From: Nicotiana tabacum
Lineage: Eukaryota > Streptophyta > Magnoliopsida > Solanales > Solanaceae
Assembly (NCBI RefSeq): GCF_000715075.1
Contig: NC_134096.1
Location: 118,790,698-118,854,697, forward strand
Direction of reading: 5' to 3'
Length of the DNA stretch: 64,000 bases
Part shown: positions 35,269-47,678 of the stretch, piece after piece
Numbering within the stretch: position 1 is the first letter of the stretch
Layout: each line of letters opens with the position of its first letter
Notes under the pieces: model-generated
What the model was told of the DNA's origin: nothing
The model's database searches: none
The model's input: the letters and a program-made list of their open reading frames with translations, nothing else
Made by a program: the position numbers and the translations under genes

Positions 35269-36090
35269 TCACAAAGAGGATAATAAACTGTCCAAATAAT
35301 CACTTCCAAGATCTTCAAACTCTAGGATGTCCAAGTCACTCTGATCAAGATCCTCCTCCCAACTTCTCATAATTTTCTTTTGTAGAGGTAATTGATTAAT
35401 TACATCTAAATCTTCAAACATGCTCCAATCTCTGGACACCCTTTTCCTTGAATTTGAAATAGACTGATCATCCCAGCCAAGATATGCACCTCCTATTTGT
35501 GAAGCTGATGGTGGAAAAGTCCATTTTTGTTCAGGAACAGATATTCCCATGGCTTGAGCAACAGTTTCAAGGGGGAAGTTTAAGTAGGCCTTAGGACCTC
35601 TTATTCTCAAAGCTGCTTTATCATAAGCCATGGCTGCTTCTTCAGCAGTATTAAAAGTTCCTAGCCAAACCCTAGCTCCTTTTCTTGATGAATCCCTTAT
35701 CTCCGCCGCGTATTTTCCCCATGGCCTCCTTCTTACCCCTCTATAATGCCTTGTTACAACCATCTTCTTCTTCTCTTTTTTGACATCTTCATTTTTGCTT
35801 GTTGATGTATCATTTGAATGTATTTTGTCATTAGGAGGAAGAATTCCATTAAGAAGCTCTTCCCAAGTTTCAGCTCCCATTGATATCCATCTTCCTAAGC
35901 TTGGCAACCTTTCAAGACTTGGTAGTTCTTCCCATTTTTCAGGAAATAATTCATTTGTCTCACTTTGAGCCTTTTCATTAGCTTCATTCTTGGATATGAA
36001 GTTTGCCCAAACATTCTCTAAAATCTCTTCACATGCCACTTCTTGTTGTTGGTTCTTTTCCACATGAGTCATCTTTAAAGAATATTTCAT
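35269..36090 (-). CDS. AP2/ERF transcription factor (group IX-like)
   Basis: Single-exon frame of 273 residues. Residues 116-173 form one AP2/ERF domain ([44 protein letters not shown]) with the ERF-subfamily Ala and Asp. A basic stretch before it (KKEKKK, 105-110) could be a nuclear signal. The N-terminus is acidic with a [16 protein letters not shown]...WEELL pattern, and the C-terminus (223-270) is acidic and aromatic ([30 protein letters not shown]), as in activation domains. It would bind GCC-box promoters in the nucleus. The first Met lies only about 35 bases from a TATA box, so Met7 (start at 36072) may be the real start. The group assignment is by eye and could be wrong. Confidence 0.87.
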   Translation of the reverse strand: MKYSLKMTHVEKNQQQEVACEEILENVWANFISKNEANEKAQSETNELFPEKWEELPSLERLPSLGRWISMGAETWEELLNGILPPNDKIHSNDTSTSKNEDVKKEKKKMVVTRHYRGVRRRPWGKYAAEIRDSSRKGARVWLGTFNTAEEAAMAYDKAALRIRGPKAYLNFPLETVAQAMGISVPEQKWTFPPSASQIGGAYLGWDDQSISNSRKRVSRDWSMFEDLDVINQLPLQKKIMRSWEEDLDQSDLDILEFEDLGSDYLDSLLSSL

Positions 36091-36123
36091 ATGAATAATA
36101 TTGTAGAAAATTACTTGAGGACT

Positions 36124-36130
36124 ATTTATA
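36124..36130 (-). promoter_or_regulatory. TATA box of the ERF gene
   Basis: The minus strand reads CTTATAAATAG here. With the usual spacing of about 30 bases, transcription would begin near 36095, leaving almost no leader before the ATG at 36090 and about 20 bases before the ATG at 36072. Confidence 0.55.
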
Positions 36131-39100
36131 AGAGAGTCTATCTTTTGTGCTGGCTTCTTGTTTGGTGATGACTCGGAAATAACAGCTCAGCTAATGGTTT
36201 TAATTCGATTGATGAATTGGAAGCCAGTAGGACGCTTGTACTACAAACTATGACTAAGCTAAATTCAAGGATGATTACCAGAATTTAGACACGAAGAAAG
36301 GTGTTTACTTTAGTGTTTTTAATATTTTCTTGTTGAATGCTTTGATTATAACTAATCATTTTGTGTTGTTTGCTGAAAAAGCTATTTTTTAAATATTTTT
36401 TTAATCCATCCATACTAAATGATTAATGAGATAAGAAGCAGGTGAAGAGTATGAAAAGGCTTGTTCAAGTCTCATTGTTTTGCTTTCTCGTCACTAGTTC
36501 CTTGAACTGCGACGTTTTTGAGTTTTTCATTGACATCGCAATATAAGGCTACATAATCCAATTTCCTTAAACTTCTTAGTTAAGGAACGAATGTTCACAT
36601 TGAACCTCTAATATGTTTTCAGAAAGCCCAAAAAAAAAAAAATAGTTACACTAAAAAGAGCCTGACACAGGTAACATAAGCTAATTAATGTACTTAATTT
36701 AGCTAAGATACGGCGAACTAATTAAAGATCCTGTACGACCAAACAGTTCGTGATTCACTATTTGCCTGAAAGTAGAAACAAGTTACTCCTAACATTTAAT
36801 TTTGGCATTCCCACAAAGAAAAAGAAACATCACGACGAGAACTTTTTTTGTTTTTAAAGATTCTTTTCTAAAAATATTATTTGCATTTAGTGTGATTTAG
36901 CTTCACATTACGAGGTGGTTATTTCCTCGTGTATCTACTGGACCGCCAGTGCAATCCTGAAAGCTGAAGCAGGTAATTTGGAGAATGAAAGAACAAGAAC
37001 GTCATCTTTTACTTGCAAAAATTGATCTAGTTTTTGTTCGATTTAGATAGAAAAGAACAACGAATGAATCAGAAAGACAACTATATAGTTTAGTAAATTT
37101 GGATCAAATGAAAGAGACCAGTTCCAAAAGAACATAAAAGATAAAACATAGCCTAGCTAGCTAGGCACACCTTTGCTTTACTTATTTTCCTGCTAAAACC
37201 TGAGCATGTACACAATTTAGTAAAAATAAAATAAAAGAAGAAGAGTTTTTTTTTTCTTTCAATTGAAGGATGAAAATACGCATGATAAGAGAAAGTTTCC
37301 ACTTTTCCATTTTGTTTTATTTTTTCCCTCAATTTTCTCTTCCTCTCTTGCCCTGGAAGAACTACAGATACCTTTGACATTTGTTTAAGTTGTTGGCTTG
37401 TCAAGGTTTTTCTTGTGTATGGGCAGAAAAACCATTTCTTGCGAAATACTCCTCAAATAAGTGACCAAAACACTATTTGGTTTAGTGTAATTAAAAAAAA
37501 GTTTCTTTTGAAAGTTTATTCGCTATTGCTTTCCTATAGCTTTAAAAGGTTAAAGGCACAGTTCTTTAAAACAATTCCGCTCAATGTATTAAAATTCTAA
37601 ATATTTCTCTCTTTGTAAGATTTTGAGCTTGTTTTAATTGACTATATAGCTGATAAGCATCAAATGATAGAAAAGTATATTTAAGAATTGAAACTAATTA
37701 ATTGTACAAATTATAAGCAAGTACTACTATGTTAAAATAATTAAAGTATTAAAATTGATAATAAGTGGTAAAGTAGAGTAAACTTACCCAGGCAAACACC
37801 CTCTTTAATCATTTCCGGTACCACAAATCCCATAATCTTTTCATTATTCCATTTCCACAGCACACATGTTGATTTCGGTTTTTCATAAAGAAACAAAAAT
37901 TCTTTAACGACAACGATCAATATCTTTTAATTGATCCTAGTTGGCCATAATCTCATCGATCGTATCACTAAGATACACTTAAAAGAATGTTGATAATTAG
38001 ATTCATTTTCTTTTTCTATTCATAGCCCATGTGCACCATTTCTTGATTTTCTCTCAACTATGTAAACAAATTAGTGTGTGTGGATGGGGGGTAAAACATT
38101 TTTTTCCAGGGCAAGAGCGCAAATGCAAGAGAAGGCATCCCACATTTCCTTTTTTTTTCTTTTTTTTTTCTTTTCTTAATTAACTTTCTCTTACTCTAAT
38201 AATATATTTTTTTCTAAAAGTAAATCTTAGACCATCTTCTTCTGATTTGTGCATGTTATAATTACCAAACAACATGCTATTTAATTGCTCTACATATTGT
38301 TCTTTTAAAAAAAATGTTTTTATTTGTATTTTTACTCTCCAATATAGTAGTTAAGATGTTATTGGATATCGTGGAAAGGACTTTACTCTCTTTTCCTCTC
38401 TTTCCCTATTTAAAAAAATTGAACTAAAGAGATACCTTTGACATTTGTTTGAGTTGCTGGCTTATGAAGATTTTTCTTGTGTATGGGAAGAAAAGCCATT
38501 TCTTGCGAAATACTTCTCAAATGAGTGACTCAAAAACTAATTGTAGTGGGAAACGGACTCTTTAAGTTTATTCCTATTGTTTTTTCCATGGTTTTAAAAG
38601 TTTAAAGGGACTGTTCCTTCTCTAGTTATATTTCATTTTTAAAGATTTTGTCATATATTCCATAAAAAATTTCATTGTTCCACTTCCCACTTATGCAATA
38701 TGCAGCAACATGGACTCCCCAATAATCACTGCAACACGGGTCATTATTGGATATCGTTAGGATACGCAAATAGGGGTGAAATAGAGCCCGTTTGGATTAG
38801 CTGATTTGGAGTAGCTGATAAGCATTAGGTGCTGAAAAATACTTTTAAGTGTTGAAACTGATTTAATAAATAAGCAGTTATGTGTTTGGATACAAGTGCT
38901 GAAATTGATAATAAGCTGCTGCAATATTTGATAAAAAAGTGCTGATAAGCTCTTTTTCTATTAAAATGACTTAAATAACCTTAGAATTGTTTACACTTAT
39001 AAGGGCGTAATTTCTTCGAAATTTTAGATTCTAGATCGATTCAAATACAAAATATTCTATTTGTCATTTTATTTTAAATACAAATGTGCTTAGATAAGAT

Positions 39101-39340
39101 AATTTTTATGATAAGCATATAATCATAAGTTATAATAATTAATAAATTGATAAAAGTTTCTCACTAAAAAATAAACCTAAATAGGACAAAATATTTGAAG
39201 AGAAACAAACATTGTGTTCATCACCACAACACTTAGAAAGCAATACACCAAAAAATTAATATGTCCTCATTTATTACATACAGTTCAAAGATTAATACAC
39301 AATTACATTGATACAAATATGCAAAGGAATAGATGAATCT
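36131..39340. other. Intergenic, AT-rich, with MITE-like pieces
   Basis: No supported gene. A segment of about 130 bp is present twice in diverged form (ACATTTGTTT..TTGTTGGCTTGTCAAGGTTTTTCTTGTGTATGGG near 37378-37445 and again near 38440-38505), an old dispersed duplication. A MITE-like region starts near 38794. Poly-T/poly-A runs are frequent. Confidence 0.5.
38794..39000. mobile_element. MITE-like segment with GCCCGTTTGGATTAGCT end
   Basis: GAGCCCGTTTGGATTAGCTG followed by repeated GCTGATAAGC/GTGCTGAAA words resembles a common short plant MITE. A related, more diverged stretch is at about 37640-37760. The right end is not defined. Confidence 0.4.
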
Positions 39341-39344
39341 TAAA

Positions 39345-39427
39345 TAGTCAATGAGAATTGCAGACTTGAAATGGTGGTGGTGGTGTGGGAGGGAGGGGGG
39401 GGGGAAGTAGTCAATGAGAATTGCAGA
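39345..39427 (+). repeat. 20-bp direct repeat flanking G-rich filler at a retroelement breakpoint
   Basis: The same 20 bases (starting TAGTCAATGAG) occur at 39345-39364 and 39408-39427. They enclose GGTGGTGGTGGTGTGGGAGG and a G10 run. The second copy abuts the truncated Sirevirus-like internal sequence, which begins at 39426. Confidence 0.85.
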
Positions 39428-39758
39428 ATATATTTCCATTGGACAATGCTGTGCACAATTACTATGGATGTCTCATCAATTGGGTGACTATGAACTATTT
39501 TTTATACCTATTCAAATATTTTGTGATAACTCTAGTGCTATACGTCTCTCAAAGAATCATGTGCATCATTCTAGGGCTAAGCATATAGATATTAAACATC
39601 ATTTCATTAGAGATTATGTCCTTAAGGGAGATATAGAATTATCATTTGTTGGCACCACTGATCAATTAGCAGACATTTTTAATAAGCCTTTACTTGAAGA
39701 TAGATTTTGCTCCCTAAGAGAACTACTTGGCATTATTTCGCTTGATCATAAAAATTAG
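39426..39758 (+). pseudogene. Truncated copia RNase H, upstream copy
   Basis: Starts in the middle of RNase H (EYISIGQCCAQLLWMSHQL) and runs to the end of pol (SLRELLGIISLDHKN). It is nearly identical to 47346-47678. Everything upstream of this point in the element is missing. Confidence 0.9.
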
Positions 39759-40038
39759 GACCTGTGTGTTAATTTTAATTCTTGTGTGTCTAATGTTTTC
39801 AGTTTTATTTTTTCTGTAAGTACGCATTAATTAAGCGCCTCCGATTTCCCTCTGTTTTCCCATCAGTAACAGCTTTCAAGAACGAAAAATCAATCATCAT
39901 AACCGTTCACTAACACCCTTTCATTTCCTTTCCTTTCCTATACTCAACCGTCAAAACCTTTTCTTTTTAATCATCTGAACCATCCTTTCTTGTCTTCATT
40001 GTTCTTATCGCCCAGAAACCCTTCTTCAAAATCTTCCA

Positions 40039-41430
40039 ATGGCTAAACACTCCAAGAATCCATCCGTCTTCACAAGAAAAAGTACTCGTTCTAAGGGGAA
40101 ACCCTCTTCTCAGCCTCCAGAACAAGTATACCTAGGGTCTGACCACTCAAAAGGGTTTGTCTCTTCTCAGGCAGAACCATCTGACCACTCTCACCGAATA
40201 AGAGAAAAAGCTCTTGGCAAAAGGCCCATGGAAGACCCCCTTGAATCTTTTATCCCCAAGAAATCCAAAGTAGACCTCTCGAGTTCTCTAGAGTCCGACC
40301 TTAATTTCTGGGATACCCCAAATAGGTGCTTCTTTGTTGCTCTCAAAGACAAGCTCATTGCTCATGGTAGAGTAATCGATCTTGATGACATGGAGGCCCT
40401 CAATTTTAAGGTAAAGGATTTGTTTGTTTTTCAAGGATGGTCTATATTCCTCTTTGTACCCCCTCCCAAAGTTTATGAACCTTTAGTGAGGATGTTTTAT
40501 GCCAATCTTCATTCCAGCAAGCCTGATAAGTTAGAATCCCTAGTTCTAGGAAAACGCATTGTCCTTGATTATGCCATGTTTGACTCAATTTTTCAGTGTA
40601 AGTGCTCTGGCTTTCCCATGCTTTTCAAAAATACTTGGCCTGATGACTTTGAAATCTCTTTTGATCAAGCAAAATGTTGTATAGATGAGTGTCCATCTGA
40701 TTTCCTTCCTAACCAGTTAGGTCCCAGCGATGTTAGTTTTGAAACTCGAGTTCTGGCCCACATTGTTGCAACTACCCTTCTTCCCCGCACTGGCTCATTC
40801 TCCATCTTCTCTCAATGAGACACCTTTCTTGTCTACTGTCTTGTGACCAAACTTAAGGTTAAACTGTCCTCATGGGTCATAAACTTCATAATTGAAAGTG
40901 CTGATGACCCCACCAGTCTACCTTATGGTATGTCTATCACCCATATCTTAGAAGCCCCCAACATCTCTATCTCAGAATACCCCTTTGTTTCTATTTCAAA
41001 GTCCTAACACTCTAGAGCCTTTGCCAGTATGGGGTATGTGTATGTTAAGGGTTCTTGGGTGAAGAAACAGGAGGGTGAAGTCAAGAATATTCAGCCTGAT
41101 TCTAAGATCAAAGCCTGTGTTTCCCATCATAGTGTAAGTGATCCTGATCTTGTAGAAAAATTGACTGTTATTGACAACAAGCTGACCATCATTAAGGACC
41201 TTCTTGCTGCAACTCAATCATCGGTTGGGGACGTCCATGCCATCTCCAAAGAGACTGGGTCCGTTGTTTAAAAGATAAGGGTTAAAATTCTCAAACTTGT
41301 AGAAAACACAGTCAAAGCCTTCAAGGAAGTACATGACAGGATTGATGGGGTGACAGTTTCAGCTAATGCTAGCTTGGAGCGTCTAAAGGAGGCGATTTGC
41401 AACACTCTCACTTATTTCTTGCGTCGTTAG
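40039..41430 (+). pseudogene. Envelope-position ORF, copy A
   Basis: A frame of 464 codons starts at MAKHSKNPSVFTRKSTRSKG and ends at 41428-41430. It contains internal stops at 40816, 41005 and 41269. The N-terminus is basic and Ser-rich. The centre (LVRMFYANL, LGKRIVLDYAMFDSIF, TWPDDFEIS) resembles the 'putative plant transposon protein' domain found downstream of pol in many plant elements. The C-terminus has heptad-like segments (LTVIDNKLTIIKDLL, ILKLVENTVKAFKEV). There is no visible signal peptide or strong membrane segment, so an envelope role is not supported by sequence. The downstream copy has the same length and shares all three stops. Confidence 0.8.
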
Positions 41431-41780
41431 TTGTGGATGTTTCAGACAAACTTTTGCCATTTTGTTGTTTTGGACTGGATAACCAGTCGCTGGATATTTT
41501 CTTTACTTTTGCTAAACTCTGCATGTCTATAATTTGCAAATATTTGCCTATGATGTGCCTGTCTCTGTTTAATTTCAATTGTACATATGCATTTCCCCTC
41601 TTTGATGATGACACTAAGGGGAGAAAAGATAGTCATAAATTGCAGGACAAATAGCAGCACTTGTTGAGGGGGAGTTGACAGAAGCATATGCAACACGTGT
41701 CGAGGGGCAGTCGACTGAAGTACATGCAACACTTGTTGAGGGGGAGTTGACTACAGCAGAGCAAGGCGACAGGTGTGTGT

Positions 41781-41848
<68 letters not shown>

Positions 41849-41874
41849 TTTGTCATCATAAAAAAGGGGGAGAT
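41431..41874 (+). other. Multiple polypurine-tract region, copy A
   Basis: G-rich words recur: AGGGGAGAAAAG, GAGGGGGAGTTGAC twice, and finally AAAAAAGGGGGAGAT directly before the LTR. A 36-bp unit ending ATGCAACAC is repeated about 2.7 times (41660-41765), followed by (AT)n at 41784-41844. Repeated tracts here are typical of Sireviruses. Confidence 0.75.
41784..41844 (+). repeat. (AT)n microsatellite
   Basis: About 60 bases of AT; the equivalent tract in the downstream copy (49710-49748) is about 38 bases. Confidence 0.95.
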
Positions 41875-42713
41875 TGTTAAATATGAGTTTCATTTGGTGC
41901 AGGATCACAAGGAATAAAATAAAGAAATCAAGATTCCCTATCATTCAAGCATGGACTAAGGAAATAATCTATCAACGGAAGCAAAGGAAAGGAAAAGTAC
42001 AATGATTAGCTATAAAAATGGAAGAAGCAGCGAAAATCCGGAAGAAAAATCAATCAATGATTTGATAGATGATTGATGGAAGCTAGTATAGGAAGATCCC
42101 AAAATCAAAGGAAAACAAGAGGATAAAGCCCTACACTTGAGATCGTTAAAGCCCGAAATCAGGGTATCCATCATCAATCACTCGAGTAACGGAAAAATCT
42201 GCCCAACGGAAGAAAAGCCTGTCAAGGCCACTAGTCAATGAAGATCAACGAAAACCTGACCTTATTCTTGGAAAGAATCAATCTGTTATTCCGTTCAAGG
42301 ATCAGTTCCCTTGGGTTTGTAATCTCTCAAGACTTGCATCAATCAAGAGTCAAGAGGGCCTCTTGAAGTATATATACATCTATTTCAGGCTTGAATCAAA
42401 TGTACTTTGAACGAACTATTATCACTCTTTTTGTTCTATTCCAAACAAGCATTGTATTTCTTTTTAGATCTGCTGTGCAATTAGTGAGAGAAGAAAAAGA
42501 GATAAACACTGGTGAGGCATTGTATCAAAAAGAAAAAGGTGACATAGAGACTAAGTTGTTGGTGTAAGGCTACATCAACCATCTTGTACTCGAGAAACTT
42601 CAAATACTAAAAGAGATCACCCCTGCAACCCAAGGGGACCAGATGTAGGAGTCACATTAAATCTGAACCAGTATAAAAATCCTGGTGTCTTTATTTCCTG
42701 CACTTTATTTATG

Positions 42714-42754
<41 letters not shown>

Positions 42755-42848
42755 TGTTGTTATCTCTAGTCGACTACTTGGTAAACTAGTCAACTACTTA
42801 GAGTACTGAAAATAAAAATTAACAATTCACCCCTCTCTTGTACTTTCA
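41875..42848 (+). repeat. Middle LTR of the Sirevirus-like array
   Basis: Begins TGTTAAATATGAG and ends TACTTTCA. It carries an (ATT)n tract of about 39 bases (42715-42753). It serves as the 3' LTR of the truncated copy and the 5' LTR of the complete copy. Its last 90 bases (CTAGTCGACTACTTGG region) differ from the downstream LTR. Confidence 0.9.
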
Positions 42849-42850
42849 AT

Positions 42851-42862
42851 TAGTATCAGAGC
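42851..42862 (+). other. Primer-binding site (tRNA-iMet, one mismatch)
   Basis: TAGTATCAGAGC, two bases after the LTR; the canonical form is TGGTATCAGAGC. Confidence 0.88.
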
Positions 42863-42903
42863 TAGTCTCACACTTTTTGCTTAATAGCTTGTGAGAAAAG
42901 ATC

Positions 42904-44530
42904 ATGGCAAATCAAATAACTATTGGAGCACTCTTTCAATAAGCAACGTCGCAAGTCAGACCAACATATTTCAATGGACAACACTTTTCTCACTGGAAAA
43001 TGCGAATGGAAATATATGCAAAATCCTATGATGTCAAAGTATGGCGTGTTATCAAAAAGGGTAATTTTCCACTACTAGCAACAGCTCAACTACCCACTGA
43101 TCCGGAAGATATAGATGAATACACAGATGAGCAAATGACAGTTGTTCAGGTCAATGCTAAGGCACAAAATTTACTCTATAATGTTATAAGTGGAGAGGAG
43201 TATGAGAAAATCTCAAGTTGTGACATAACCAAAGAAATATGGGATAAACTGAAAGTTACTTATGAAAAAACTAGCAAGGTGAAAGAAACTCACATAAACA
43301 TGTTGGTTCATGATTATGAACTCTTTCAGATGAAATAAGAAGAATCCATTGAGGAAATATTTGCAAGGTTCAGCAAAATCATTGGCGATCTAAAAGTCTT
43401 TGGTAAACCCTACTCAATTGGTGATCAAAAATTTCTAAGGAGTCTACCTACCACTTGGCAGACAAAAGTAGTTGCACTCAAATCTCAAGATCTAAATAAA
43501 CTTTCATATGATGAACTACAAGGAGATCTTATAGCATTTGAGAAAACACATCTCAAGAAAATAAACCACGAAGAAAAGAAGAAAGCAATTGCTTTCAAAG
43601 CTATAACTGAAAGACCTGAAAATGATATTGATGACGACCCAGAAGCTCTTAAAGAGGAGATTTCTATGGTATCGAGAAACATGGATGGTTTAATGAGACG
43701 GTATAGAAACACAAGAAGGGGAAGGATGTCATCCAGACGAACTAGGCAATACAATGAACAAGACAAGAATGATGGGAAATGATATCAATGCGGAAGGTAC
43801 AAGCATGTTCAAGCTGAATGTCCTGAACTTAAAAGAAAAGCCTCCAGGGGATTCAACAAAAACAAATCTTTCAGAAGCTGGAGTGATGGAGGCAGCTCAA
43901 AAGAAATAGCAAACCCGCGTTTCATGACAATTCTAGAAAATGACATGAACAAATACTCTCGATGCTGGACTGATGAAGACACATCAGATGATGAAAGCAA
44001 AGAAAATACGGAAAATTATTTCATGGAACGTGGTGAAACAAGCGAGGTAAGATCCTATAACTATGATACATGTAATGAATTGCAGGATATTCTTGATCTC
44101 ACTCTAAAGGAGTCTTAAAAGATGTTGAATGAATTGAGAAGACTCAATAGGAAAAAGAAGGACCGGGAACTCAAACGTAAAGTATGTGGAATCGAAAAGG
44201 ATGTACTTCAAGATGAGGTCCAGGAATTGCAAATGCAATTGAATGGCATGCGTAAATCCACCAGTCATAGTTCTGTCAAGTCCAACTAGGCGACTTACAA
44301 GTCAACTAGAAAAGGGCCGGCTAGAACTGAATCCACAAGTACTAACACAAGTGATAGATAAAAAAACTAAATCAATCAATGTGTGTCACTACTGTAACAA
44401 AGTTGGACATAATTACTCTTTTTTGTAGATTTTGTAAGTCTAATGTTTCAGGATGGATTTGGAAACCCAAAGACAAATCTAATTCCAGTAAAACTAACTC
44501 GCATGGACCCAAGAAAGCTTGGGTACCTAA
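42904..44530 (+). pseudogene. Sirevirus-like gag
   Basis: Starts ATGGCAAATCAAATA and shows the UBN2-type Gag pattern (WKMRMEIYAKSYDVKVW, EIWDKLKVTYEKTSKVKE, RFSKIIGDLKVFGKPYS, SYDELQGDLIAFEKT). Stops occur at 42940, 43336, 43780 and 44116, with a frameshift after about 44290. In the knuckle, the position of the first Cys is a stop (TGA) followed by YQCGRYKHVQAEC. A second Cys-rich run near 44385 (VCHYCNKVGHNY) is incomplete. A dead gag. Confidence 0.8.
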
Positions 44531-44589
44531 AAGAAAGTGATAATTTTAGTTTGCAGGAACACCACAGAAAGAGACGCAAAGGAAAATAG

Positions 44590-45920
44590 TACTTAGACAG
44601 TGCGTGTTCCAGTCACATGACAGGTGACAAAAACCTGTTCAAAGAAGTTACTAAAATAAATGGAGGAAGTGTTAAATTTGGTGATGATTCAAGAGGAAAA
44701 ATAGTTAGCACCGACACAGTTCCATTCAATAACAACTGTGATATTACTGAAGTATATCTTGTAGATGGACTCAACTATAATCTCCTAAGTATAAATCAGC
44801 TATGTGATTCAGGGTACGAAGTTAAATTCAAGAAAATAGGATATGCTATTGAAGATGAGTCAGGTAAAATTATACTCCCAGGAAAAAGGTATGGAAATGT
44901 TTACATTCTTGATGGCATTGGAAATTTAGATAGTCACATCTGCTTAGTATCTATATATGATGATCCATGGTTGTGGCATAAGAAACTTGGTTATGCAAGC
45001 ATGCATCTAATTGAAAAACTCTCCAAGCATGATTTAGTTATTAGACTTCCTAAACTCAATTTTTCTAGAAATTATGTATGTGATGCATGTGAGATTGGTA
45101 AACAAACCAAAAACTCCTTCAAAAGCAAAGACATTGTGTCTACCACCAAGCCCTAACAATTACTTCACATGAATTTATTTGGAGCCACCAGAACTGCTAG
45201 CATTGGAGGAAAATGATATGCTTTTGTTATTATTGATGACTACTCACATTTTTCATGGGTGATTTTCTTATCTCATAAAGATGAAGCTTTGAAATACTTT
45301 GAGATTTTCTGTAAAACCATTGAAAGTGAAAAGGGTATCTCATTACAACCATCCAAAGTGATCATGGAGGAGAATTCGAAAGCAGATCATTTGAAGATTT
45401 CTGCAATGATCAATGATATACTCACAACTTTTTAGCTCCAAGATCACCTCAACAGAATAGAGTAGTTGAGCTGAAAAAGCGAACTCTACAAGATATGGCC
45501 AGAACAATGATATTGGAATATTCCATGCCAAATCATTTTTGGGTAAAAGCAATAAGCACAACCTGCCACATTCTCAACAGATGTATTATAAGACCTATCT
45601 TGAAGAAAACTCCATATGAATTATGGAAAGGTAAACGGCCCAACATAGGCTATTTTTATCCATTTGGCAGCAAGTGTTTTATCCACAATAACGATAAGGA
45701 CAATCTTGGAAAATTTGATCCAAGAAGTGATGAAGGTATTTTTTTGGGTTATTCCATAAATAATAGATCTTTTAGAGTTTATAATAAACGTACTTTATCT
45801 GTAGAAGAATCAGTACATGTCATATTTGATAAAAATAATACTATGGACGAGAAAGGAATTATTACAGGTGATGAAGACATCAACCAAGAAACACCACAGA
45901 TAAGCAAATCACAAAAGTAG
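44590..45920 (+). pseudogene. Sirevirus-like protease and integrase
   Basis: The protease site DSACSSHMTGDKNLF appears at about 44599 just after a stop. The zinc-binding part of integrase has WLWHKKLGYAS, where the second His is replaced by Tyr, and then CDACEIGKQ. The core shows VIIDDYSHFSWV, then a frameshift near 45345 so that the second Asp region (SDHGGEFES in another phase) is displaced. Stops lie at 45154, 45217, 45433 and nearby. The frame recovers at 45495-45920 (RTMILEYSMPNHFWVKAIST, the GYSINNRSFRVYNKRT region). Confidence 0.8.
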
Positions 45921-46229
45921 ACTGATAATACAGACGCTGTCACAAAGTCTACTAATGAACCTGTCAACAATCCACCAGATTCACAGAAGGAGTCAACTAC
46001 TCATACGATTGCAACACATCCAATTTAGTGGAGAAGTGAACCGGAATATCTTCAGAAGTTTATCATAGGAGATCCAAGTGAAGGAATGAAAACCAGGGGA
46101 GCTCTCAAGAAAAAGGCAAATGTAGAACTCATCTCTCAGATCGAACCAAAGAAGGTTGAGGAAGCCTTAAAAGACTCCAACAGGGTACAAGCAATGTAGG
46201 AGGAACTCGATCAATTTGATAAAAATTAA

Positions 46230-47678
46230 GTCTAGGAACTGCTACCTAACCGTGCAAATACTACTGTAGTTGGAACCAAATGGGTTTTAAGAAATAAGCT
46301 AAATGAAGATGGAAAGGTTGAGAGAAACAAAGCCATATTAGTAGCTCAAGGCTACTCACAACAGAAAGGAATCGACTACGATGAAACATTTACTCCAGTA
46401 GCTCGACTAGAGTCCATACAAATTCTTCTTGCATATGCATCCTTCAAACGATTTAGACTTTTCCAAATGGATATCAAAAGCGCCTTTTTAAATGGCTTTA
46501 TTAATGAGGAGGTATATGTAAAATAACCTCCTGGTTTTGAAGACTCAAAATTTCCATACCACGTGTATAAGTTGACTAAAGCTTTATATGGACTCAAACA
46601 AGCTCCACGAGCCTGGTATGGAAGACTTAGCTCATTTCTACTTGATCATGGCTTTACAAGAGGTAAAGTAGACACTATATTATTTATCAAAAGATCATCA
46701 GGAGGTAATCTTATTATTCAAGTCTATGTTGATGATATTATCTTTAGAAGTGCTAACCCTCTTTTGTGCAAGGAATTCGCTAATCTCATGCAAAGTTAGT
46801 TTGAAATGAGCATGATGGGAGAGCTTACTTTTTTCCTTGGACTTCAAATTCAACAATCCGAAGAAGGAACTTTTGTGTGCCAGATGAAATATACAAAGGA
46901 ATTAATTCAAAAGTTTGGCATGAGCAGTGCTAAAGCAATTGGTACACCAATGAGCCCGTCAACAAGTCTCGACAAGGACGAAAAATGAAATCCAGTTGAT
47001 GAAACTAAATACCGTGGAATGATTGGCTCTCTGCTTTACTTGACTGCCAGTTGACCAGATATTATGTTCAGTGTGTGTAAATGTGCCAGGTTTCAGTCAG
47101 CTCTTAAGAAATCACATCTGACTGTAATAAAGAGAATAATTCGTTATCTCATTAGAACTATTTTATATAGACTATGGTACCCACGTTCTAACAATTTTAA
47201 GCTTGAAGTTTTTTCAAATGTTGATCTTGCAGGTGATAAGGAAGACAGAAAGAGCATCAGTGGAACATGTCAATTACTGAGAAAGATATTAATATCATGG
47301 AACAGTAAGAAACAAGGCTCAGTTTCATTATCCACAATTGAGGCCGAATATATTTCTATTGGACAATGCTGTGCACAATTACTATGGATGTCTCATCAAT
47401 TGGGTGACTATGAACTATTTTTTATACATATTCAAATATTTTGTGATAACTCTAGTGCTATACGTCTCTCAAAGAATCATGTGCATCATTCTAGAGCTAA
47501 GCATATAGATATTAAACATCATTTCATTAGAGATCATGTCCTTAAGGGAGATATAGAATTATCATTTGTTGGCACCACTGATCAATTAGCAGACATTTTT
47601 AATAAGCCTTTACTTGAAGATAGATTTTGCTCCCTAAGAGAACTACTTGGCATTATTTCGCTTGATCATAAAAATTAG
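46230..47678 (+). pseudogene. Sirevirus-like reverse transcriptase and RNase H
   Basis: One frame can be followed with stops at 46524, 46797, 46986 and 47053. Blocks seen are TKWVLRNKLNEDGKVERNKA, FQMDIKSAFLNGFINEEVYV, LYGLKQAPRAWY, the catalytic YVDDI (46725-46739), LTFFLGLQIQQSEEGTF, and RNase H (STIEAEYISIGQCCAQLLWM, FCDNSSAIRLSKN, HIDIKHHFIRD). It ends at 47678 with a typical LADIFNKPL tail. It shares its last 333 bases with the truncated copy upstream. Confidence 0.88.

Noticed and set aside
23863..36090. Possible nicotine-pathway (NIC2-type) ERF cluster
   Set aside because: The AP2 domains and the N-terminus of the first gene point to Pti5 and a group IX-like ERF, not to the NIC2-type sequences as I remember them.
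41614..41917. Open frames with Tyr-Ile repeats
   Set aside because: Translations of the (AT)n microsatellite next to the LTR; the same artefact occurs at 49535-49982.
42904..47678. All stops in the Sirevirus-like element arising from methylation-driven C-to-T change
   Set aside because: One pair is confirmed (CAG to TAG, 41092/49012) and several others fit, but the stop at the knuckle Cys (43780) and the one at 46986 would need transversions if their codons were as in relatives.
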